Shown here: positions 28,515-36,073 of the stretch, in pieces
Layout of the letters: every line of letters begins with the position of its first letter
Position numbering within the stretch: the first letter of the stretch is position 1
Source: Burkholderia cepacia
Lineage (GTDB): Bacteria; Pseudomonadota; Gammaproteobacteria; Burkholderiales; Burkholderiaceae
Assembly: GCF_001718835.1 (NCBI RefSeq)
Contig: NZ_CP013444.1
Span: forward strand, 992,001 to 1,056,000
Direction of reading: 5' to 3'
DNA: 64,000 bases
Position numbers and translations under genes: made by a program
The notes under the pieces: model-generated
Database searches by the model: none
Told to the model about the DNA's origin: nothing
The model's input: only the letters and a program-made list of their open reading frames with translations

Positions 28515-29093
28515 ATGGAGCAACGCGATAATGTTTGGCGATCGAGCGATACAAGCACATGCTCGGCACCGGCCTGCGATTGCGAGGCCTTACAGATCCG
28601 TTTGCGAAGGGCCGAAACGCAGATTCGGCGCCTCACGAGATGTATTCAACTGAAAGATGAGAAGCTGTGCGAGCTTGGCAAGGTCCTGGCGAACTCGGCG
28701 AGCGCGCACTATTGTATTGAAGAACGATTGCAGCGCGAACTCGATGCGCTACGGATTGATATGCCAGCCGGCGTGCCGAGCGAGCACTACGGCCCTGTTG
28801 ATGCCGATTCAATGGGAAGCGGTGTGATCGTCAGGCTGCCTTATCTGACCGAGATCCTGTCAGTGTTGTTCGACACGATGCATGTGTTTTGGGGGGGCTG
28901 CGATGGCGGCCGCCTTCCAAAATCGTCGGCTGTCGCTCATGCCATTGACGAACGTCTCGGACTGCGTGCACAGGCAAGCGGCGAAGGTTCACGCACCGGC
29001 CAGGCCTACGCGTCCGCCATCCGACCGGATTGGGTAAAGGATGGGGATAATCGGCATCACCGCCGGCGATCCACATCTCAGTCGCGGCCTTGA
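28515..29093 (+). CDS. Hypothetical protein with central coiled coil
   Basis: 192 residues from ATG 28515 (GGCGAGG upstream). After a Cys-rich opening (TSTCSAPACDCEAL), heptad-like residues 25-80 (RLRRAETQIRRLTRCIQLKD) suggest a coiled coil. The C-terminal part YLTEILSVLFDTMHVFWGG...SSAVAHAIDERLGLR looks like a conserved globular region. I do not recognise the family. It ends 16 bases inside the convergent luxI gene. A regulator or partner protein is possible, with no direct evidence. Confidence 0.55.
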   Translation: MEQRDNVWRSSDTSTCSAPACDCEALQIRLRRAETQIRRLTRCIQLKDEKLCELGKVLANSASAHYCIEERLQRELDALRIDMPAGVPSEHYGPVDADSMGSGVIVRLPYLTEILSVLFDTMHVFWGGCDGGRLPKSSAVAHAIDERLGLRAQASGEGSRTGQAYASAIRPDWVKDGDNRHHRRRSTSQSRP

Positions 29094-29812
29094 CTGTCGA
29101 GCGCACCAATCTCGGCGCAGTGTGATGGTCCCGGCCGGGACGGGATCGATTGCACATCTGCCGCACAACGCGCGGCACGTGGCGCTGCCCCCAGCGAGGC
29201 AGGAGCATTCTGCGTGAGCGGTCGACACCACGTGATTGACGATCGGAGGCTGTCGATGTTCGCTCCAAGGCTGGCGAACGCGACGGGCGTCAGATCAATC
29301 GCGCAGACCACGAACGGAGAGGTAGCGGTCTCCGGATGCGGTCCAATATATTGCAGATCAAGGCCAAAGCGGCGATACAGTCGTGCGATGGCGTGGGTGA
29401 CGGCACCAATGATGCGGGTCGCGCCGAGCGATGCCGCGACGGCCATGACATAAGGAAAGAGTTGCATGCCCGAGCTGGCGAACCGCGAGAGCTCCCATAC
29501 GGTGGGTGAGGAGGGAAAGTCGAGGTTCGACGATCGAGGAAGTAGTTCTCGCAACAGGTACGGGGCAATAGTTGGCATCAGACGTGCACAACCACATACC
29601 TGCCCTTCGGAAGTCTGCCCTGCGGAAGTGAGTTCAACAATCTGGATGGTGGTTTCACCGTCGAAGTGATCCCATTCTATGGTTTCATTTTCCTTGACAT
29701 CGGGTAGCGGCCAGCGGAGGCGGCGCACGAACACGTCGTACCGGAACGCGCCAAGTCCATCACGAAGTTCAAGCGGCAGGTCGCTCAACCTACCCGCGAT
29801 AATAAGTGGCAT
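29078..29812 (-). CDS. LuxI-family acyl-homoserine-lactone synthase
   Basis: 244 residues from ATG 29812 (GGAG nine bases before). Conserved LuxI positions are present: R-x3-F...W in FRYDVFVRRLRWPLP, EWDHFD (the D-x-x-D/E region), GCARLMPTIAPYLL and the ELSRFA motif. Such enzymes make AHL signals from SAM and acyl-ACP. The C-terminus is about 30-40 residues longer than usual and overlaps the convergent hypothetical gene. luxR lies just upstream on the same strand, with three inverted repeats between them. Confidence 0.9.
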   Translation of the reverse strand: MPLIIAGRLSDLPLELRDGLGAFRYDVFVRRLRWPLPDVKENETIEWDHFDGETTIQIVELTSAGQTSEGQVCGCARLMPTIAPYLLRELLPRSSNLDFPSSPTVWELSRFASSGMQLFPYVMAVAASLGATRIIGAVTHAIARLYRRFGLDLQYIGPHPETATSPFVVCAIDLTPVAFASLGANIDSLRSSITWCRPLTQNAPASLGAAPRAARCAADVQSIPSRPGPSHCAEIGALDSQGRD

Positions 29813-29926
29813 TTGTATTCTCCATCGTTTATCAATGGGTGCCACCGTATCAAGTCGAAACCAAGGCTGGAACTAGTGATGTTGGGAGGAGGCGCAAATG
29901 AACATTGGCCACGAATTATCCGTGCG

Positions 29927-30006
29927 ATATTGAATATCTATGGCTGGTTCAGAATTATTCAATATATGGGATTCGAGAGACTCTCGGGGCATGGTTAAAT
30001 CATGCC
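29927..30006. promoter_or_regulatory. Cluster of three inverted repeats between luxR and luxI
   Basis: (1) ATATTGAATA at 29927-29936 mirrored by TATTCAATAT at 29956-29965. (2) CGAGAGACTCTCG, a perfect 13-base palindrome, at 29974-29986. (3) GGCATGGTTAAATCATGCC at 29988-30006, six-base arms over 19 bases, close to lux-box size. They lie 115-195 bases upstream of the luxI start. None matches the classic CTG-N10-CAG lux box, so the binding proteins are unknown. Confidence 0.6.
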
Positions 30007-30052
30007 AGCGGCGTGCTCACATACCGAAAAAATTTGACTGAAAATAAGGGGG

Positions 30053-30835
30053 CTAATCAAGTAGGCCGTAATTGGAGGCAATAACGGCGGCTGCTATCCT
30101 GCTATTCACATTCAAGATCTTCATTGCTTCAGTGATATGATATTCGACGGTATGTCGGGATATTTCGAGAATCATGCAGATATCCGCCGACGTTTTTCCT
30201 CGTGCGACCCATGAAAGACATTCACGCTGGCGCGGAGAAAGTTCAACGAATGCCTTCGGATGGGGAGGCGCGAGCCGGTCCAACTCTAGACGAAATAGGT
30301 TGCTGATTACGCTCGCGAACCGCCGGCTCGTCTCTGCGTTGATACGGGATGACGGCCCTGATAGATTGATGAGCAAAACACTGCCCCCGACCTCGCGAAT
30401 TGGGATGCTCAGGCCGTTTTTGAGTCCGGCGTCGCATGCTTCCGCCAGCACATGTCGCTCTGTGGGATTCAAATCGGTAATATCACCCCAGCGATAAGGT
30501 CCGGAGGCAGTAAAAGCCACTCGATGTACGGGATCGACGAGGCCATAGTCGTGCTGTAGATAGTGCTGCACCCAATTATTGGGATAATGCGAGCAGATTG
30601 CCTCCATAGACATGCTCGGTCGAGAGTGGATGCAAGTCAGGGAGATCCGGGTGACGGCGTAACATGGAAAACCTAATGGAAGTACCGCATTGCCAAGCAA
30701 ATCAGAAAGCGAAGAAATATCATTTGCGTTGGTAAAGAGTGACAGAAGTGGCGACATTCGGTCGGCTAATGTGACATTCCATGGTGGCGGCTTGAACAAT
30801 TTTTTGTTCGTACGATGCCGAAATCGCATTCTCAT
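30053..30835 (-). CDS. LuxR-family quorum-sensing regulator
   Basis: 260 residues from ATG 30835 (AAGG upstream); ATG 30865 is the longer alternative. The autoinducer-binding domain has the invariant pattern NNWVQHYLQHDYGLVDPVHR (Trp, Tyr, Asp, Pro) and YRWGD. The C-terminal helix-turn-helix is LSPRQRECLSWVARGKTSAD...HTVEYHITEAMKIL. It should bind an AHL and control promoters nearby, most simply luxI 240 bases downstream. The tandem luxR-luxI order on one strand is less common in Burkholderia, where the pair is often convergent or separated. Confidence 0.92.
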   Translation of the reverse strand: MRMRFRHRTNKKLFKPPPWNVTLADRMSPLLSLFTNANDISSLSDLLGNAVLPLGFPCYAVTRISLTCIHSRPSMSMEAICSHYPNNWVQHYLQHDYGLVDPVHRVAFTASGPYRWGDITDLNPTERHVLAEACDAGLKNGLSIPIREVGGSVLLINLSGPSSRINAETSRRFASVISNLFRLELDRLAPPHPKAFVELSPRQRECLSWVARGKTSADICMILEISRHTVEYHITEAMKILNVNSRIAAAVIASNYGLLD

Positions 30836-31175
30836 GGCTTCTACCTTAATTAAGCCTTGTGGCATTCAAGATAAATTCGGAGGCAGGGTTCCAGCACCAT
30901 GGCAGCGACTCGGACAAACAGTATGGTAATGGGGCGATGAATGCCCACGAACTTACTATGCTGTGGCGGACGCCGGAGGTTGCGTCGAGACGGACGTTGT
31001 GCGTGTAACTAGTATGGAGTCTAATGGTTTGGATCGGAATGTCATCTTATGGATTGTAATAATTTAATACGTGATTTTGTTTTTAAAAGGCACCGTCCGG
31101 AGCGGAAACGCTATTGAGACGTATTAGTGATCGTGTGCCGTGTTCCCGGCGTAATTGCCTGGATTCAAGATCCTG
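30836..31175. other. AT-rich region between the KAS operon end and luxR
   Basis: About 340 bases holding the likely luxR promoter. An eight-base inverted repeat TAATACGT (31065-31072) and ACGTATTA (31119-31126) is the only structure noted. No gene seen. Confidence 0.45.
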
Positions 31176-32102
31176 TTAGCGTACGAAGAGCGCCGCTGCG
31201 GAAAATCCTCCCACTCCGCGGGCGCATAGCAGGAAAGGCTTACCGGAAACAAGATCATCGCAGTCGGCGAGATTGATGAATGGATCGCTGACCGTTACAT
31301 GCGCGACGCGGGTAAAGTTATCAGTAAACAGGCGTCTTGCTGGAAGACCAAGCGATGCGACAGTTCGGCGCCAGGTTGGCAGATCAAGATGGGAAGGCAA
31401 GATTCGCTGAATCTCGGCTAGCGGCACATTCGCCTCAGCGCTCGTTTGCGTCGCGAGTCGACGCGCCGCAAAGAAGTATTGCGCCGCGAACCGCGATTCA
31501 TTTTCCCCCAGTGTGCCGCGCCAACCTTCTCCACTCGCGTGAAATGCCAGCGAGACCAATCGATTGATCGAAGCATCGCGTTCGATGAGCACAGTACATG
31601 CGCCGTCGCTGAGCAATCCCGCTCCGGCGATTGACCGGTCGCTTGCGAGTCGCATGATGTCTGCTCCGACCAGCAGGCCGCGGTTGATCGCCGGACGGGC
31701 GGCAAACATCGCGCGAATGATCCGTAGGGCTGCCAGTGATGAGGCGCAATGCTGTTGCGCCAACGAGAACGTCTCAGCCTTTTCGAAACCAAAGCGTTCG
31801 CACAGCAGGCGTGGCAAGGACAGGGGCGGTGGGGCGACGCTGCCCTGAAGCGTATGAACATAGATGAGAAAGTCGATCGTGTCGGGCGCAAGCTGGGTCG
31901 CTCGGACGAGCGATTGGATGGCGTTAGCGGCTAGCGAGAGCGCAGTCTGTCCCCGAGCGTCGTAGAACGAGCGCACTCCCGCTTCTTCGAGGCGTTTGAT
32001 GGTCTCAGCGGACTGCCTTGTTCGTTGGGCCCAACTGCGGACATCCTCGGCCGGCTCAGGCAGATAGTAAGTGGTATGGACGATCCCGATAGAAGCGCTC
32101 AT
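31176..32102 (-). CDS. KAS III-like condensing enzyme, Cys-containing member of pair 2
   Basis: 308-residue thiolase-fold protein. The active-site loop is SLAQQHCASSLAALR with Cys119. The histidine position is ILPSHLDLPTW (His238), and an Asn lies in LFTDNFTRVAH, so Cys and His are kept and the Asn region is altered compared with FabH. Shorter than FabH-type homodimers. Its start overlaps the stop of the Cys-less partner by four bases (ATGA), implying stoichiometric heterodimers like PqsB-PqsC. It probably transfers or condenses an acyl group. The last gene of the biosynthetic operon. Confidence 0.85.
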   Translation of the reverse strand: MSASIGIVHTTYYLPEPAEDVRSWAQRTRQSAETIKRLEEAGVRSFYDARGQTALSLAANAIQSLVRATQLAPDTIDFLIYVHTLQGSVAPPPLSLPRLLCERFGFEKAETFSLAQQHCASSLAALRIIRAMFAARPAINRGLLVGADIMRLASDRSIAGAGLLSDGACTVLIERDASINRLVSLAFHASGEGWRGTLGENESRFAAQYFFAARRLATQTSAEANVPLAEIQRILPSHLDLPTWRRTVASLGLPARRLFTDNFTRVAHVTVSDPFINLADCDDLVSGKPFLLCARGVGGFSAAALFVR

Positions 32103-33139
32103 GACGGATTACGATATAAGAGCGGCCTGCCATGCGATTCGAACAGTGCGCAACCGACGAAACCACTGAGGCCGATGTCCCACATCAGGATTCGCCCGCG
32201 CATTGGCAGGTCACGAGATTTGAGCGTATCGGTGAGCTGCGCAATAGGCTCGGCCGCACCTAGATGGACGCAGCCGCGGCTGGGCGATTCGATGGCACGG
32301 CGATTGAGGTACCGGCAGATGGCTGCATCGAGGTGAGGATTGAAGCCTCCGCCCACGACGGTGCCAAGGTCGTTGGGTTGAAGCGCGTGTCGGTGCAGTA
32401 TCGCGTCGATCGTCGATCGCAGCGCCGCAAGCCAATCGGTGCCGATGTCTAGGCTTGAGAGCGAGGCGGGTGTCGCGAGCCGGCGGAGGCGGCTGGCGCG
32501 CGCGTCGATCACCATCAGTCCGCAAGACGCGGGTCCGGAGCGTTCAATTAGGATGGCGCCGGCTGCATCGCCCTGCACGATTCCCTGGTCGGTCCATCGC
32601 GAGAACGGCGGACGCCAATTTTCTGCAGCGACGATCAAGATGGTGTGGATTTCGGGCTCCGCAATCAGCAGATCACTCGCCAGCTGGAGGGCCGTGAACG
32701 TGGAGGCCCCCTGCTGTTGGGAGATGGAGAACGGGAAGCACGGCGCGCCGATTACTGCACGCAAGCGTCCAGCGGTTGTTGTGGACACGTGCTCGTTGAG
32801 GCTACTGTGGCAGAACATTGCAATATCGATCGGCGCTGCATTGGCTGGCCGCGCAGCACATATTGTCCGCGCCATTTTGGCGGCGAGCCCGGATAGATCG
32901 GTATCGCGCTCAACAGGCACGCAACATAATTCGTCCGGCGCTGCGTTGACTGCAGCGAGTCTGGTTACAGCCGCTTTATTTGTCGGGTGGGCGGCGTAAT
33001 CGGCTTGCCACGACGCGACCCACGCGCGCCAACCGGAATATATCGAAGCACCGTGCGTCGGCTTGATTCCGCACTCGCGATGTATAGCGACTGAGCGCGG
33101 CACATAGCTGGCAAGTGCCGTGATCACGGGTGTATTCAT
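32099..33139 (-). CDS. KAS III-like protein lacking the active-site cysteine, pair 2
   Basis: 346 residues. The family opening VITALASYVPRSVAIHRECG and the active loop SISQQQGASTFTALQLA are clear, but the catalytic Cys is Gly144. No canonical H-Q-A-N follows; the region reads VVGGGFNPHLD. It is likely the non-catalytic half of a heterodimer with the 308-residue neighbour, as PqsB is to PqsC and KSbeta to KSalpha. ATGA overlaps with both neighbours keep translation coupled. Confidence 0.85.
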   Translation of the reverse strand: MNTPVITALASYVPRSVAIHRECGIKPTHGASIYSGWRAWVASWQADYAAHPTNKAAVTRLAAVNAAPDELCCVPVERDTDLSGLAAKMARTICAARPANAAPIDIAMFCHSSLNEHVSTTTAGRLRAVIGAPCFPFSISQQQGASTFTALQLASDLLIAEPEIHTILIVAAENWRPPFSRWTDQGIVQGDAAGAILIERSGPASCGLMVIDARASRLRRLATPASLSSLDIGTDWLAALRSTIDAILHRHALQPNDLGTVVGGGFNPHLDAAICRYLNRRAIESPSRGCVHLGAAEPIAQLTDTLKSRDLPMRGRILMWDIGLSGFVGCALFESHGRPLLYRNPS

Positions 33140-33729
33140 GGTGCGCGTGGTAGCGCGAGGTCGTCGGGCAGCAGGTCATAAAGAAGCCGCCCGACGCGCG
33201 TGCCATCGACGAGATGGCAGTCTCGTTGCAGTCCGATTAGATGAAAACCCAAGCGCGCGAGCAGACGTTGCGACGGAACATTGCAGTCGACAGCCCATGC
33301 AGTGATGCACTGCAGCTGATCACGGGCAAACGCTTCATGAAGGAGATATGTCGCGGCGTTGTAAGCCATATTGATGCTGATTGGTCGCAATCGGTCGCGA
33401 AGGATCCAGAATGAGCCGGTCGCGAAGCGGTGCGTGACATCACTGACGGCGACTAGACCGCTCGGCACGGTATAGCCAGCCGAACCGAACACGCGTATTC
33501 GATGCTGTCTGCTATGGACCATCGCTTGCACCGCCAATGCGGGTAGGGTTTGGCGGCCGAGCCCGAAGTCGAACCAGCGACTGATGGTCGGCTGCGCGAG
33601 CCAGGCGACGATGTCGTCGATGTCATTCGGCCCTGGATCGCGTAACCAGCACGTGGAGGCCGTTGCATGCGATGCAGCGTTGTCCATTGAAGGCTGAAGC
33701 GTGCTGTCCGTAGGGGCGCGGCCCTTCAT
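33136..33729 (-). CDS. GNAT acetyltransferase (RimJ/RimL-like)
   Basis: 197 residues from ATG 33729, overlapping the acyl-CoA dehydrogenase stop (ATGA). The fold is RimJ/RimL-like: LRDPGPNDIDDIVAWL at the start, a middle segment FWILRDRLRPISINMAYNAA and the late CNVPSQRLLARLGFHLIGLQ. The acetyl-CoA loop is degenerate. It could acylate an amine produced by the PLP decarboxylase step. The substrate is unknown. Confidence 0.75.
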   Translation of the reverse strand: MKGRAPTDSTLQPSMDNAASHATASTCWLRDPGPNDIDDIVAWLAQPTISRWFDFGLGRQTLPALAVQAMVHSRQHRIRVFGSAGYTVPSGLVAVSDVTHRFATGSFWILRDRLRPISINMAYNAATYLLHEAFARDQLQCITAWAVDCNVPSQRLLARLGFHLIGLQRDCHLVDGTRVGRLLYDLLPDDLALPRAP

Positions 33730-34835
33730 ACGTCGACCTCCCCATTTGCCTTCCGCGGTTCCGCGAGCCACTCGAGCGCTGTGTCGATGCGCAGCAGGAG
33801 TTGGGCAAACCAATGGCTGGTTTGAAAGCGGGCGGCCGGCGGAAGACCTTCAACATAGCCGTGGCCGCCGCAAAGCTGCACGAATTCTCGACTGACGTTG
33901 ACTGACTCGGCCGCGACGTGTCGCAGCAACTGACGGACCAGCGAGACCGGCGCCGACGGGCCGGCTGCACTGATCGCTTGCAGAAAGAGCTGGGTGCCAT
34001 GGACGGCGATCAACATGTCAGATAATCGCGCCGCGACGAGTTGATGGTTTGCCAACGGCTTTCTGAACGCTTGCCGACTCGCCGCGTAATCGAACGCGAA
34101 CCGCACCGTATGTTGCATGGCGCCCGTCACGAGCGCAGAGAGATGGAGACCGATTTCGATCATGTACGTTTGCGCGGGAGGAGCGCTGTCGCCGTCAGCG
34201 CGCGCAATCACGGCGAGCAGCGTTTCCGTCGCGGCCTCGTCAGAATGCACTTGCTCCAACACGAGGCCGCCGAGTGTGGCGATGCCTGCCGATCGCGAAG
34301 ATTGCTGATTACATGGATGCTCTGCGAGGATGAGCCGCCGCTTGTCATCGATTCGCATGGTGAGGGGCACCGCACCGACCAGTGGACCGAGTTGCCATAT
34401 TGTTGTGTTGTCGATGCCGGGCACGCACAACGCGATCGCTGTTGTGCCATCGAAATATGCCTGAATTGGCCGAGCCAGCACCGGACCGAGCACATGGTGT
34501 GTCCGGAGTACCATGATCGCGGGCACGGTCAGCGTCAACTCCAACGCACGCTCGAGCGGTCCAGCCGCGAGCGCTTCGACTACAAGTGCCAGACCGTGAC
34601 GATCGATCCCCAGGCCGCCCAACGCCTCGGGCAGAACCATTGCGCCGAGATCAAGTGCGGCTGAGGCCAGTCTGACGGTTTCTTGCCACGCAGCTTCATT
34701 GGGCGGTCCGGCAAGCAGGGGCTCTAGTCGGTCCCGGGCGAAGCGTTGGCTCGCCATATAAAGGTTGCGTTGATCATCGGTCAGTGCCCACGGCGCCGGA
34801 GCTGGCCCCGGCGGGAAGGAATCAGGGGAGAACAT
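33726..34835 (-). CDS. Acyl-CoA dehydrogenase-like protein without the usual catalytic Glu motif
   Basis: 369 residues from ATG 34835, with GGAGG six bases before. FAD/CoA features are present in SRQAFRKPLANHQLVAARLS (the R-x-x-F-G-K-P-L-x5-Q motif) and QLCGGHGYVEGLPPAARF. The C-terminal EGT motif that supplies the catalytic base in most acyl-CoA dehydrogenases is missing, and the N-terminal substrate loop is degenerate. It may be the non-catalytic subunit of a mixed tetramer with the dehydrogenase at 40016, as in mycobacterial FadE26-FadE27. That is inference. Confidence 0.8.
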   Translation of the reverse strand: MFSPDSFPPGPAPAPWALTDDQRNLYMASQRFARDRLEPLLAGPPNEAAWQETVRLASAALDLGAMVLPEALGGLGIDRHGLALVVEALAAGPLERALELTLTVPAIMVLRTHHVLGPVLARPIQAYFDGTTAIALCVPGIDNTTIWQLGPLVGAVPLTMRIDDKRRLILAEHPCNQQSSRSAGIATLGGLVLEQVHSDEAATETLLAVIARADGDSAPPAQTYMIEIGLHLSALVTGAMQHTVRFAFDYAASRQAFRKPLANHQLVAARLSDMLIAVHGTQLFLQAISAAGPSAPVSLVRQLLRHVAAESVNVSREFVQLCGGHGYVEGLPPAARFQTSHWFAQLLLRIDTALEWLAEPRKANGEVDV

Positions 34836-34864
34836 CACAATCCTCCACAAGGAACAAGGGGGTG

Positions 34865-36073
34865 TCAGACGAGCATCTCGATTGCATCAGGGTGGCCGAG
34901 AAAGTCTCTGGGGCTGGCCGAGCGTCCATACGCGCCCGATTGGAGGATAGCCACGAAGTCTCCGATGCGAGCTTCGGGAAGCAGCACGTCATCAGCGATT
35001 CGGTCGAGCGGCGTGCATAGGCATCCGACGATATGGCAGCGCTCCGTCGGGACTTCTGTTTGGCGGTTGCCGAGGATGATCGGGAAATTGCGGCGCAGGA
35101 CCTGCCCGAAGTTCCCGGACGCAGCCAGATGGTGGTGCAGGCCGCCATCGGTGATCAGGAACGTTCGCCCTCCGGATACCTTGCGATCGATCACGCGGCA
35201 GACATAGATGCCGGCTTCCCCGACTACATATCGCCCAAATTCCAGGATTGCGCGCGTGGCCGGAAAGCGGCTGCGAAATACCTCGAGCCAATCATGCATG
35301 GCCCCGGTGACCGCGGCGAGGTTGAGTGGCGTTTCCCCTGGGAAATAGGGGATGCCGAAACCGCCCCCAAAATTGACGTATTGCGGCGCGGCCGAGAGGT
35401 TACTGGCCAATCTGACGATCAGGTTGGCACTCTTGCGTTGAGCTTCGATGACGGTCGGGGCGTGTAGACACTGGGATCCCCAAAATATATGAAAACCGGC
35501 CAACGATACTTCTCTGGCATCGCACTCGCGAAGTAGCACGGGTACCTGCTCAGCATCGATCCCAAAAGGGGTGGCCCCGCCGCCCATGCGCATACCGCTG
35601 CGATCGATGTGGAAGTCTGGATTGACTCGAATGGCGACCTTGGGCTGAACGCCGAGCTCCCAGCCAAGTGCTGTCACGAGGTGCAGCTGGGTAATCGATT
35701 CGAGGTGAATGTTGACACCGCTTGCGACGGCGCGGCGCAAGTCGTCGCGACTCTTTCCGGGGCCGGCGAAGCCAATCAGTTCTGCGGGCATGCCCGCATT
35801 CAGCGCAAGTTCCATCTCGTTGGCCGATGCCACGTCGAACCCGTCTATCTGTGGCGCGAGGTGATGGACGACCGCGGGCATTGGGTTGGCCTTGATCGAG
35901 TAATGTAGGTCGATACCGGCCGGCAGCGTATCGCGCAGCGTGCATACGCGCTCGTCGAGTATTGCGCGATCATAGGCGAAGAACGGCGTGCGCCCTGCGC
36001 GATCGGCCAGGCGATTGATCTCGACGCCGCCGACGGTGAGGATACCTTCACGCTCGCCAAACCGCGCGTTCAT
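34865..36073 (-). CDS. PLP-dependent decarboxylase, BtrK/exosortase-associated type
   Basis: 402 residues, alanine-racemase fold (type III). The PLP lysine is in LHYSIKANPMPAV (Lys61). GFHIFWGSQ, the phosphate loop GGGFGIPYFPG and the second-active-site motif CLCTPLD near the C-terminus follow, then QSGAYGRSASPRDFLGHP. The sequence is closest in style to the decarboxylases of exosortase A clusters and to BtrK, which decarboxylates an aminoacyl-ACP in butirosin biosynthesis. It overlaps the AMP ligase by four bases. An aminoacyl-ACP substrate made by that ligase is likely. Confidence 0.87.
   Translation of the reverse strand: MNARFGEREGILTVGGVEINRLADRAGRTPFFAYDRAILDERVCTLRDTLPAGIDLHYSIKANPMPAVVHHLAPQIDGFDVASANEMELALNAGMPAELIGFAGPGKSRDDLRRAVASGVNIHLESITQLHLVTALGWELGVQPKVAIRVNPDFHIDRSGMRMGGGATPFGIDAEQVPVLLRECDAREVSLAGFHIFWGSQCLHAPTVIEAQRKSANLIVRLASNLSAAPQYVNFGGGFGIPYFPGETPLNLAAVTGAMHDWLEVFRSRFPATRAILEFGRYVVGEAGIYVCRVIDRKVSGGRTFLITDGGLHHHLAASGNFGQVLRRNFPIILGNRQTEVPTERCHIVGCLCTPLDRIADDVLLPEARIGDFVAILQSGAYGRSASPRDFLGHPDAIEMLV

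Noticed and set aside
29881..29889. GTTGGGAGG, identical to half of the GntR palindrome, upstream of luxI
   Set aside because: A nine-base match is expected by chance about once in a region of this size, and no second half-site is beside it.
29813..30052. Classic lux box (CTG-N10-CAG) upstream of luxI
   Set aside because: I looked for the pattern on both strands and found only other inverted repeats.
33750..33775. Sequence TGCCTTCCGC resembling the tRNA-Sec 3' end (possible second att site)
   Set aside because: Only about ten bases match and it is inside the dehydrogenase coding sequence; it is too short for an att core.
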